From: Pseudomonas taiwanensis
Lineage (GTDB): Bacteria > Pseudomonadota > Gammaproteobacteria > Pseudomonadales > Pseudomonadaceae
DNA length: 64,000 nt
Assembly (NCBI RefSeq): GCF_013393345.1
Contig: NZ_QJRF01000034.1
Span: 1-64,000, forward strand
Direction: 5' to 3'
Below, piece after piece: positions 10,593-17,215 of the stretch. A model generated the notes under the pieces. That model made no database searches and was not told the origin of the DNA. It saw nothing but the letters and a program-made list of their open reading frames with translations. The translations under genes and the position numbers were made by a program. The first letter of the stretch is position 1. Each line of letters starts with the position of its first letter.

Positions 10593-11030
10593 TCACTCGT
10601 CCACGTGCACGCTTTCCAGGTAGGTGCGGATGGCCCAGAGCGCTTCCTGGCTCAGGTAGTCGGCCATCTTCGGCATGTACACCGCCCCGTCGCGCACCGC
10701 ACCATTGATCACCCGCTCCTTGAACCACTCATCGCCGCTGGCGTCGGTTTCCAGGAAACGCAGGTCGGGCGCGATACCACCGGACTTGGCTTCCAGGCCA
10801 TGGCAGCGCGCACAGTTCTGGTTGTAGGCGGAAGAGCCGATCTCAACCGCCAGGTCATGCTGGGCATAGGGCGCGCGGTAGGGGTTTTCCTCACGCCACT
10901 CCTTGCCCAACTGCTCCAGGCCTTCGGTATTCACTGCCTGGGGCACCACGTCGCCGTGGGCCAGGACGATTCCGCTGAGGGTCAGACCGGCCAGGAATGC
11001 GAGGCCGCGCAGTGCGCTGTTCTTGTTCAT
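10593..11030 (-). CDS. pedF: Cytochrome c-550, PedF type
   Basis: The 145-residue periplasmic cytochrome has a signal peptide ending at about LAHG and one haem site CARCH (Cys73, Cys76, His77). A likely axial Met lies in the VYMPKM segment. It is the expected electron acceptor for the PQQ alcohol dehydrogenase. It is first in a four-gene operon. An alternative ATG at 11039 is three codons upstream; GAGG before these makes either usable. A candidate regulon box lies at 11137-11151. Confidence 0.9.
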   Translation of the reverse strand: MNKNSALRGLAFLAGLTLSGIVLAHGDVVPQAVNTEGLEQLGKEWREENPYRAPYAQHDLAVEIGSSAYNQNCARCHGLEAKSGGIAPDLRFLETDASGDEWFKERVINGAVRDGAVYMPKMADYLSQEALWAIRTYLESVHVDE

Positions 11031-11136
11031 CACGTACATCCTCATTAGCTGTGCAAGGCGGCGCCCCGGTGAGGCGCTGTGAGGAAATGGTAAGAAGCCC
11101 CCGATCACACCCCCATCCTGCTTTGGTGGCCTGACC

Positions 11137-11151
11137 CTACTTCCTTGGTAG
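11137..11151. promoter_or_regulatory. Candidate regulon box upstream of pedF
   Basis: CTAC-TTCCTTG-GTAG is the same dyad and spacing as the box upstream of pedH. It lies about 107 bases before the pedF start. A -10-like TACCAT on the minus strand (11087-11092) sits about 44 bases from it. The regulator is not shown by sequence; AgmR, encoded in this window, is the obvious candidate. Confidence 0.5.
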
Positions 11152-11214
11152 TAGTGCGGGCGGAGGCAAACGAAAGGCCCGCAGGCGGCAATGCAAACGG
11201 GCACGCGCGAGTGT

Positions 11215-11245
11215 GCCGGCGAATGGCAGGAGGCCATTCGCCGGC
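11215..11245. terminator. Strong hairpin between peptide gene 1 and pedF
   Basis: Perfect 13-base arms GCCGGCGAATGGC / GCCATTCGCCGGC enclose a five-base loop, about 37 bases beyond the stop of the 44-residue peptide. There is no T tract, so it may be a terminator, an RNA-stabilising hairpin or a processing site. Confidence 0.5.
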
Positions 11246-11281
11246 GAGCGAGTCCTGTGCAGGTGAGAGAGGTCGGGCTAT

Positions 11282-11416
11282 TCAGTTGGCTCTGGAGTGC
11301 AGCGCCAAGGGGGGAAGATTTTGGCCGGCCAGGTCGCTGGAGGCCCTGGCGAGCTCAAACTCGAGCACACAGCAGAGCACCAGTAGCGGAAACAGAAGAT
11401 GCTTGATGACAACCAC
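11282..11416 (-). CDS. Small hydrophobic peptide 1 (44 residues), paralogue of peptide 2
   Basis: A GTG-started frame with ribosome-binding site AGAGGA seven bases upstream encodes 44 residues. It begins VVVIKHLLFPLLVLCCVLEF (first residue Met in vivo) and ends ALHSRAN. Charged residues precede a hydrophobic stretch of about 14 residues, so it is either a secreted peptide or a single-pass membrane peptide. It aligns without gaps to the 44-residue peptide at 12809-12943 over the first 20 positions (shared K5 H6 L7 L8 P10 L11 L12 L18 F20). Both genes have a -10-like element exactly 25 bases from a CTACCTTGGTA box. I do not recognise the family. Its location and promoter suggest it belongs to the PQQ regulon. 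Confidence 0.6.
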   Translation of the reverse strand: MVVIKHLLFPLLVLCCVLEFELARASSDLAGQNLPPLALHSRAN

Positions 11417-11449
11417 GACGGAATCCTCTTGAAGGTTCCTGTGTCCGTC

Positions 11450-11491
11450 ATGCTAGGGCCCTGCCCCCTGGCTGACCTTGCTACCTTGGTA
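11450..11491 (-). promoter_or_regulatory. Predicted promoter and regulon box of peptide gene 1
   Basis: On the minus strand a TACCAAGGTAG box (11481-11491) is followed 25 bases later by TAGCAT (11450-11455) within CCCTAGCATGAC. The promoter of peptide 2 has the same box, the same 25-base distance and nearly the same -10 context CCCTAGGATGAC. This gives two independent copies of one promoter design. Confidence 0.55.
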
Positions 11492-11616
11492 TCGACTGGG
11501 TAATACCTTCGTTGCGCACGCTTCCGCCGCCTCTGGCGGCAGCCCCGTCGGAGACAGCGGCAGGGGCATTCGCAGCAGCGCCAAATCATGGACCCCGGCA
11601 TGCGCAGGATCAGTCC

Positions 11617-11697
11617 GTAGGATGTGGCGGGCGGCGCTCCGCTGGAGCGCAGCGATACCCATCACCTGTGAGCATTGACGCATCAGAAGCGCCCTAC
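11617..11697. repeat. Degenerate GTAGGATG-type repeat
   Basis: GTAGGATGTGGCGGGCGGCG with a later GCGATACCCATCAC segment resembles the elements at 7933-8004 and 33907-33993, but the right arm (GCGCCCTAC) is eroded. The gap of about 570 bases between the peptide gene and the leader peptide otherwise holds the promoter above and the C4-like RNA below. Confidence 0.5.
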
Positions 11698-11839
11698 GCC
11701 CCGACCGCCTTGTAGTCCTACAGGCCCCACCGATAGCGTCTCGCCCCGTTGTGGCTTCGGCTGCAACCGGGCTTAGAACCCCCGAAAAATCGACACGCAC
11801 ATCGCCATAAGCGAGATCGGAGTGCTGCCCGCCAGCGCA

Positions 11840-11940
11840 ACGCAACTCGGTTGTCTATGGCGGACCGTGCATGGGTGGGCTTTTGCCCACCGGTTTCGTG
11901 CGTATCGACCGGGGTTCTAACCCTGCACGGTCCGCCACCC
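11840..11940 (+). ncRNA. Possible C4-like antisense RNA upstream of an antirepressor-like gene
   Basis: A 14-base-pair closing stem, TGGCGGACCGTGCA (11858-11871) with TGCACGGTCCGCCA (11924-11937), encloses two hairpins. These are GGTGGGC-TTTT-GCCCACC (about 11874-11891) and a second arm with ACCGG / CCGGT and GGGGTTCTAACCC. This is the layout of the phage P1/P7 C4 RNA, which represses the antirepressor gene by pairing near its ribosome-binding site. The downstream mRNA indeed carries TCCGCCA (12038-12044) next to the AGGAGG of the BRO-N gene, preceded by CCACC. These complement TGGCGGA and GGTGG of the RNA, giving a two-block pairing as in C4. Only a covariance model search can confirm it. 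Confidence 0.5.
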
Positions 11941-11985
11941 TTTCCCGCGGTGGCGGCTACTCAGTTCCGAACATGGAGTTTGAAC

Positions 11986-12063
11986 ATGAGAGCCCCAACC
12001 CTGTATTTGCGCCCCTCTGGCGCCCTGCCCCTCCACCTCCGCCAGGAGGTGCGCCATGACTGA
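11986..12063 (+). CDS. Short leader peptide overlapping the antirepressor-like gene (25 residues)
   Basis: The frame starts MRAPTLYLRPSGALPLHLRQ and ends at a TGA that overlaps the ATG of the next gene by eight bases (ATGACTGA). Translational coupling is therefore likely. In phage P1 the icd frame overlaps ant in the same way and is the direct target of C4 control, so this could be an icd analogue. The peptide itself has no recognisable domain. Confidence 0.4.
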   Translation: MRAPTLYLRPSGALPLHLRQEVRHD

Positions 12064-12529
12064 CTACCGCACACCTACGCGCTTCCAGCGTTTTCGCCTG
12101 CCACTGCGCGCCCTGCTGATCGACGACCGCGCCTGGTTCGTCAGCCGCGACCTGGCGAAGCTGGCCAGCATCCGCACCGATACCGACTTTACCCGCAAGC
12201 TGGACGAGGACCAGCTGCGCGATGAGCTGATCCTTCTGGAGGACGGCGGCTTCAGCCTGGAACGGTTGGTGAACGAGAGCGGGCTGCACCAGTTGCTGCT
12301 GGTGCATTACTACCACCCGGAGCATCGTGGCCTGCGCCGCTGGATCACCGACGAAGTGGTGCCCGGTCTGGGCCGGGAGCACGCCCAGAGCCAGCAGCCG
12401 CGCCGCCGTCTGATGAACTGGCAGGGCCAGCCGCTGAACCTGATGGAGTGGCAGGGCACGCTGTGGATTCGCTATGAGGACATGCCTCGCTTCCAGGGGC
12501 AGGTGCCGGAGAGGAAGGCATTGTTGTGA
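12056..12529 (+). CDS. BRO-N domain protein, phage antirepressor-like
   Basis: The 157-residue protein shows the BRO-N / antirepressor pattern: an N-terminal segment VSRDLAKLASI, a central helical part, then GLHQLLLVHYYHPEHRGLRRW followed by ITDEVVPGL (compare the FRRWVTDEVLP of BRO proteins). A C-terminal tail holds LNLMEWQGTLWIRYEDMPRF. Such proteins are phage antirepressors, and stand-alone chromosomal copies are common in Pseudomonas. An AGGAGG ribosome-binding site precedes the ATG. The upstream C4-like RNA and overlapping leader suggest RNA-based control. No other phage genes lie nearby, so this is a solitary or domesticated module. Confidence 0.72.
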   Translation: MTDYRTPTRFQRFRLPLRALLIDDRAWFVSRDLAKLASIRTDTDFTRKLDEDQLRDELILLEDGGFSLERLVNESGLHQLLLVHYYHPEHRGLRRWITDEVVPGLGREHAQSQQPRRRLMNWQGQPLNLMEWQGTLWIRYEDMPRFQGQVPERKALL

Positions 12530-12560
12530 GCCGTACATTCGCTACGTGACCACGGCACCT

Positions 12561-12778
12561 TGTGGGAGCGAATTTATTCGCGAATGAATTCGCTCACGCA
12601 GATGAGTCCTGATCTGGCCGTGCTCGCCCTCGACTGGGCCGGCTTCGCTGGCCTTAGCGAATGAATTCGCCCCCACAGGATGAGTGCCCCGCCGGCACTC
12701 GGCTGCCCGTAGGGTGCGCCGTGTGTTCAGCCGGGGGCCAGCTTCGCTGTCCTTGGCGAATGAATTCGCCCCTACAAG
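12561..12778. repeat. Cluster of three REP-like elements
   Basis: The first copy is TGTGGGAGCGAATTTATTCG followed by CGAATGAATTCGCTCACGCA (12561-12600). Half copies, TTAGCGAATGAATTCGCCCC (12653-12679) and TTGGCGAATGAATTCGCCCC (12752-12778), follow. They fill the space between the BRO-N gene and peptide 2. Confidence 0.75.
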
Positions 12779-12808
12779 GTGAGTAATGACCTGCGCCGAC
12801 AGAGTGCT

Positions 12809-12943
12809 TCAATCCTTCAGCCATATGACCGGCAACACCGAGGTACTGCCCTGGGGTTGGATGCCGGAGGGGCCGACGCGGTCGAAGCCGAGCAGGCTGA
12901 GGATCAGCAGCAAAGGCAACAGCAAGTGCTTGAGGATGCGCAT
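12809..12943 (-). CDS. Small hydrophobic peptide 2 (44 residues), paralogue of peptide 1
   Basis: An ATG-started frame preceded by AGAAGGAAG encodes 44 residues. It begins MRILKHLLLPLLLILSLLGF and ends VLPVIWLKD, giving a charged N terminus and a Leu-rich stretch of about 15 residues. Length is identical to peptide 1 and the N-terminal 20 positions align without gaps; the second half is divergent (GPSGIQPQGS here). It is divergent from the PQQ-linked ABC operon and shares a control region with it. No family is recognised. A signal peptide releasing a peptide of about 20 residues, or a small membrane protein, are both possible. Confidence 0.6.
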   Translation of the reverse strand: MRILKHLLLPLLLILSLLGFDRVGPSGIQPQGSTSVLPVIWLKD

Positions 12944-12974
12944 TGGACGGCTTCCTTCTGGTTTTTGTGTGGTC

Positions 12975-13070
12975 ATCCTAGGGCCTCGTCGCCGCCCGCC
13001 TTCTACTACCTTGGTACCGCCCGACCGGTACTTTCTTCATATTTCCCAGGCCCTGCCCCCTTCCTATGCT
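12975..13070. promoter_or_regulatory. Shared divergent control region: peptide 2 and PQQ-linked ABC operon
   Basis: The central box CTACTACCTTGGTACC (13003-13018) lies between two predicted -10 elements. On the minus side TAGGAT (12975-12980) is 25 bases away and drives peptide 2. On the plus side TATGCT (13065-13070) is 48 bases away and drives the binding-protein gene. The plus-side distance equals that between the box at 20986 and TGTAAT at 21045 before the CXXCW gene. The repeated distances support a real regulatory site. Confidence 0.55.
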
Positions 13071-13096
13071 GGCTCCACGTTCAGAGGAGCCATGAA

Positions 13097-14293
13097 ATGC
13101 GCCATTACCTGCTCCACGGCCTAACCTACTTGCTGGCGCTGACCAGCGCCGCCCTGGTCGCGACACATGTCCACGCTGAAGACGACGGCCTGGAGGTGCG
13201 CATCGGCTATCTGGCCTGGGAGCCCGCGCGCGGCCCGCTGTTGTCCAACGTGATTCCCGAACCGGAAGATGCCGGCCTGCGGGGCGCCGAACTCGCCATC
13301 ATCGACAGCAACAGCACCGGCCGCTTCCTCAAGCAGAGCTACGCGCTGAGCGCCGTGCGCACCGGCACGCCCGAGGCGTTGCTGACCCAGGCGCGGGCGC
13401 TGCATGAACAGGGTCTGCGCTTGTTCGTGGTCAACGTCCCGGCGAAGGAGCTGCTGCAACTGGCCGATGCCCTCCCGGACAGCCTGCTGTTCAACGCCGG
13501 CAGCGCCAGCGACGAGCTGCGCGGTGCAGAGTGCCGCGCCAACCTGCTGCACAGCCTGCCCAACCGCGCGATGCTGGCCGACGCCCTGGCGCAGTTCCTC
13601 GCCACCCGCCGTTGGCAACGCTGGCTGTTGGTGACCGGCGAAACGCTGGACGACCTGGCCTACGCCTCCGCCCTGCGCCGCGCCGCCGGGCGCTTCGGCG
13701 CGAAGATCGTCGAAGAGAAACCCTGGACCTTTGACAATGACCAACGCCGCAGCGCCCAGGCGGACATGCCGTTGTTCACCCAAGCCAGCGAGTACGACGT
13801 GGTGCTGGTGGCGGACGAGCGCGGCGATTTCGGCGAGTACCTGCCCTACAACACCTGGTACCCGCGCCCCGTGGCCGGCACCCAGGGCCTGACCCCCACC
13901 GGCTGGCACAAGACGGTGGAAACCTACGGCGCCGCCCAGTTGCAGAAGCGTTTCGAAGCACTGTCCGGGCGCTGGATGAACGACCGCGACTTCGCTGCCT
14001 GGATCGCGGTGCGCAGCATTTCCAGCGCCGTGACCCGCCTGAAGACCGCCGATGCCCAGGCCATCCGCACCCTGGCGCTGTCCGCCGACCTGCCGCTGGA
14101 TGGCTTCAAGGGCCGCAAGCTGAGCTACCGCGACTGGGACGGCCAACTGCGCCAGCCCATTCCCCTGGTGCATCCCCGCGCCCTGGTCAGCACCTCGCCC
14201 CAGGACGGTTTCCTGCACCCGGTGAGCGAACTGGACAGCCTGGGCTTCGACCGCCCCGAGAGCAGCTGCCACCGTTTCACCGCCACCAACTGA
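13097..14293 (+). CDS. ABC substrate-binding protein of the PQQ-dependent alcohol dehydrogenase system
   Basis: The 398-residue protein has a signal peptide (MRHYLLHGLTYLLALTSAAL) and a periplasmic-binding-protein-like fold of the branched-chain amino-acid type. The sequence pattern (VRIGYLAWEPARGPLLSN, YNTWYPRPVAGTQGLTPTGW) is that of the family found only with PQQ alcohol dehydrogenase ABC systems. Substrate is unknown. GAGGAG lies seven bases before the ATG at 13097; an upstream ATG at 13092 is out of frame. It is first in an operon with the beta-propeller, ATPase and permease genes. Confidence 0.88.
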   Translation: MRHYLLHGLTYLLALTSAALVATHVHAEDDGLEVRIGYLAWEPARGPLLSNVIPEPEDAGLRGAELAIIDSNSTGRFLKQSYALSAVRTGTPEALLTQARALHEQGLRLFVVNVPAKELLQLADALPDSLLFNAGSASDELRGAECRANLLHSLPNRAMLADALAQFLATRRWQRWLLVTGETLDDLAYASALRRAAGRFGAKIVEEKPWTFDNDQRRSAQADMPLFTQASEYDVVLVADERGDFGEYLPYNTWYPRPVAGTQGLTPTGWHKTVETYGAAQLQKRFEALSGRWMNDRDFAAWIAVRSISSAVTRLKTADAQAIRTLALSADLPLDGFKGRKLSYRDWDGQLRQPIPLVHPRALVSTSPQDGFLHPVSELDSLGFDRPESSCHRFTATN

Positions 14294-14316
14294 CAACAAC
14301 AAGAAGGAAATCCGCC

Positions 14317-15285
14317 ATGCCCACTCCCCTTGCTGCCGCCATCGGCTCCGCCCTGCTGCTGTTTGCCGGCCAGGCACTGGCCGCCACCGCCTATGTGTCC
14401 AACGAGAAGGACGACAGCATCAGCGTCATCGACCTGGACAGCCTTGAAGTCACCGCCAGCCTCGATGTGGGCGCGCGCCCCCGTGGCCTGGCGCTGTCGA
14501 GTGACAACAAGCTGCTCTACATCTGCGCCAGCGACTCCGACACGGTGCAGGTGATGGACCTGGCCACCCGAAAGATCATCAAGGAGCTTCCCTCCGGCGC
14601 CGACCCCGAGCAGTTCGCCCTTCACCCCAACGACCGCTGGCTGTACATCTCCAACGAAGACGACGCCCTGGTGACCGTGGTCGACACCCAGAGCGACCAG
14701 GTGCTGGCACAGATCCAGGTCGGCGTGGAACCCGAAGGCATGGCGGTGAGCCCGGATGGCAAGTGGGCGGTGAACACCAGCGAAACCACCAACATGCTGC
14801 ACTGGATCGACACCGCCACCCAACAGTTGGTGGACAACACCCTGGTGGACCAGCGCCCCCGCCACGTGGAGTTCAGCCCGGACGGCAAGCTGCTCTGGGC
14901 CTCGGCGGAAATTGGCGGCACGGTGACGGTGGTCGATGTGGCCAGCCGCCAGGTGCAGAAGGTGTTGAAGTTCCAGATCAAGGGCGTGCACCCGGACAAG
15001 GTGCAGCCGGTTGGGGTGAAGCTGACCCGCGACGGCAAGTACGCCTTCGTCGCCCTGGGCCCGGCCAACCATGTGGCGGTGCTGGATGCCAGGACCTATG
15101 AAGTCCTCGACTACCTGCTGGTGGGACGCCGCGTCTGGCACCTGGCGTTCACCCCGGACGAAAAGCGCCTACTGGCCACCAATGGCATCAGCGGCGACGT
15201 TTCGGCGATCGATGTCGACAGCCTCAAGGTGACCAAGTCGATCAAGGTTGGCCGTTACCCCTGGGGCGTGGTGGTGACCCCGTGA
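14317..15285 (+). CDS. PQQ-catabolism-associated beta-propeller protein
   Basis: The 322-residue exported protein (signal peptide ending ALAATA) consists of YVTN-type propeller repeats, seen as AYVSNEKDDSISVID, LYICASDSDTVQVMD, LYISNEDDALVTVVD and AFVALGPANHVAVLD at roughly 42-residue spacing. This family accompanies PQQ alcohol dehydrogenases and their ABC system; its job is unproven, perhaps scaffolding or cofactor handling. An AAGGA ribosome-binding site precedes the start, and the last bases overlap the ATPase start as GTGA. Confidence 0.9.
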   Translation: MPTPLAAAIGSALLLFAGQALAATAYVSNEKDDSISVIDLDSLEVTASLDVGARPRGLALSSDNKLLYICASDSDTVQVMDLATRKIIKELPSGADPEQFALHPNDRWLYISNEDDALVTVVDTQSDQVLAQIQVGVEPEGMAVSPDGKWAVNTSETTNMLHWIDTATQQLVDNTLVDQRPRHVEFSPDGKLLWASAEIGGTVTVVDVASRQVQKVLKFQIKGVHPDKVQPVGVKLTRDGKYAFVALGPANHVAVLDARTYEVLDYLLVGRRVWHLAFTPDEKRLLATNGISGDVSAIDVDSLKVTKSIKVGRYPWGVVVTP

Positions 15286-16004
15286 ACGCGCTCGATCTGG
15301 TCGATCTGTCCTTTGCCTACGGTCCACGCCGCGCCCTGGACAGGGTCGGGTTCCACCTCGAATCAGGCAGCTTCACCGCCCTGCTCGGCCCCAATGGCGC
15401 GGGAAAATCCACTCTCGTCGCACTACTCACCCGGCTCTACGACCTGCGCCAGGGCGAGATTCGCGTCTGCGGCTATTCGCTGCGACAGGAGCCGCGCAAG
15501 GCCCTTGCACAACTTGGAGTGGTGTTCCAGCAGAGCACGCTGGACCTGGACCTCAGTGTTGAACAGAACCTGCGTTACCACGCTGCGCTCCATGGCTTGC
15601 CCGGCAAGTTGGCCACGCAGCGCATTGAGCGGGAGCTGGAACGCCAGCAATTGGGATCGCGTCGGCACGACAGTGTGCGCCTGCTCAATGGCGGCCACCG
15701 GCGCCGGGTGGAGATCGCCCGCGCACTGCTCCACGAGCCACGGCTGCTGTTACTGGACGAGGCCAGCGCCGGCCTCGACCCGGCCAGCCGCGAGGGCTTG
15801 AACCGGCACGTGCGGCAACTCTGTCGCGAACAAGGCGTTGCCGTGCTCTGGACCACCCATCTACTGGACGAGGTCCGGCCCGAGGACCGGCTGCTGATAC
15901 TCAACCAGGGGCGGATCATCGCCAACGATCGCGCCGCCAGCCTGGGCGCGCAGCAGGATGGCGGCCTGGCCGCAGTGTTCGAGCGGCTGACGGCATGTGC
16001 ATGA
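15282..16004 (+). CDS. ABC transporter ATPase, PQQ-dependent alcohol dehydrogenase system
   Basis: The 240-residue ATPase has Walker A GPNGAGKS, the Q-loop VVFQQSTLD, Walker B RLLLLDEASAGLDP and the switch His in TTHLLDE. The usual LSGGQ signature reads LNGGHRRRVEIARALL, a Ser-to-Asn change typical of this subgroup. It starts with GTG overlapping the preceding stop codon by four bases, so translation is coupled. With the permease it forms an exporter-like or maturation ABC complex at the inner membrane; the cargo is unknown. Confidence 0.9.
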   Translation: MNALDLVDLSFAYGPRRALDRVGFHLESGSFTALLGPNGAGKSTLVALLTRLYDLRQGEIRVCGYSLRQEPRKALAQLGVVFQQSTLDLDLSVEQNLRYHAALHGLPGKLATQRIERELERQQLGSRRHDSVRLLNGGHRRRVEIARALLHEPRLLLLDEASAGLDPASREGLNRHVRQLCREQGVAVLWTTHLLDEVRPEDRLLILNQGRIIANDRAASLGAQQDGGLAAVFERLTACA

Positions 16005-16050
16005 GCAGAAGTCTTTGCGGCGCACCCTATCCACCTTCGGAGGCATGACG

Positions 16051-16845
16051 ATGTTCGCTCCCTACTGGCATTGCCTGCGCGGAATTCTGCTGCGCGAGTG
16101 GCTGCGTTTCGTGCTGCAGCGCACCCGTTTTCTCAGCGCCCTGGTGCGCCCGCTGCTCTGGCTATTGGTATTCGCCGCCGGTTTCCGCGCGGCCCTGGGC
16201 ATCGCCATCATCGAGCCCTACGACACCTACATCACCTACGAAACCTACATAGTCCCGGGCCTGGCCTGCATGATCCTGCTGTTCAACGGCATGCAGGGCT
16301 CGCTATCGATGGTCTACGACCGTGAGATGGGCAGCATGCGCCTGCTGCTCACCAGCCCCCTGCCCCGTCCCTTCCTCCTGGCTTCCCGCTTGCTGGCCAC
16401 ATCGCTGGTATCGCTGCTGCAGGTCTATGCGTTCCTCGCCATCGCCTGGCTCTACGGGGTGCAACCGCCGGCCTTCGGCCTGCTCGCCGCCTTGCCGGCA
16501 CTGCTGCTCGCAGCGTTGCTGCTCAGCGCCCTGGGGCTGCTGCTCTCAAACGGCATTCGCCAGCTGGAAAACTTCGCCGGCGTGATGAATTTCGTGATCT
16601 TTCCGCTGTTCTTCCTGTCATCGGCGCTCTATCCGCTCTGGAAGATGCGTGAGGCCAGCGAATGGCTGTACTGGCTCTGCGCACTCAACCCCTTCAGTCA
16701 TGCGGTCGAGATGGTGCGCTTCGCCCTCTACGAGAGCTTCAACCCATTGGCGGTTGCCATCTGCCTGGTGCTGACGCTGGCCTTCGCCATGGCCGCACTG
16801 TTGAGCTTCAACCCCCAGCATGCGGCCTTGCGCAAGGCCGGGTAG
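16051..16845 (+). CDS. ABC-2 type permease, PQQ-dependent alcohol dehydrogenase system
   Basis: The 264-residue integral membrane protein has six hydrophobic helices and ABC-2 landmarks such as LVRPLLWLLVFAAGF, YIVPGLACMILLFNGM and EMGSMRLLLTSPLPR. ABC-2 permeases usually export. The start at 16051 is preferred because GGAG lies eight bases before it; ATG at 16045 is too close to that site. It ends the operon with the ATPase 46 bases upstream. Confidence 0.9.
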   Translation: MFAPYWHCLRGILLREWLRFVLQRTRFLSALVRPLLWLLVFAAGFRAALGIAIIEPYDTYITYETYIVPGLACMILLFNGMQGSLSMVYDREMGSMRLLLTSPLPRPFLLASRLLATSLVSLLQVYAFLAIAWLYGVQPPAFGLLAALPALLLAALLLSALGLLLSNGIRQLENFAGVMNFVIFPLFFLSSALYPLWKMREASEWLYWLCALNPFSHAVEMVRFALYESFNPLAVAICLVLTLAFAMAALLSFNPQHAALRKAG

Positions 16846-17215
16846 CAGCCCTACCAGGGGCACTGTAACGCTCGGGAAACACTGGAGTTTTTCTCTGTGT
16901 TCTGTGGGAATGAAATGCACTTCTTTAGTCTTAAAGAGACTGAGAAAGCGCACGATGGCTGATTGACAGCACCCCCTATTCGTAACAGGATGTTTCAAAG
17001 AAACTGCAAAGCGATACAGAAACGTCCTGCTGTCTCATTCAGTCATTGAGAGTGGCCTGCGGGAAACGAGGCCAGCCTTGGGACGTGCCGCGCGAAAGCT
17101 CCCTGCTCATTCCATGTACTTTCGTTCTTCCGGGCCTCGGCGGCCGGTAGCCTTGCCTCTGCATCCCGTTCCTGCGCAGGGGCTCTTCCAGGGGTGCCAC
17201 TATGAGGAGGGGCAG
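16846..17215. other. Intergenic stretch before the multicopper oxidase
   Basis: The 370 bases are noticeably richer in A and T up to about 17040 than the flanking genes. They include a small dyad CTTTA-GTCT-TAAAG (about 16923-16936) and a TTGACA hexamer (16963-16968) without a convincing -10 at the right distance. No TTGGTA regulon box was found. The oxidase promoter is probably here. Confidence 0.5.

Noticed and set aside
16963-16991. A sigma-70 promoter (TTGACA) upstream of the multicopper oxidase
   Set aside because: No acceptable -10 hexamer lies 16-18 bases downstream; kept only as a remark in the intergenic entry.
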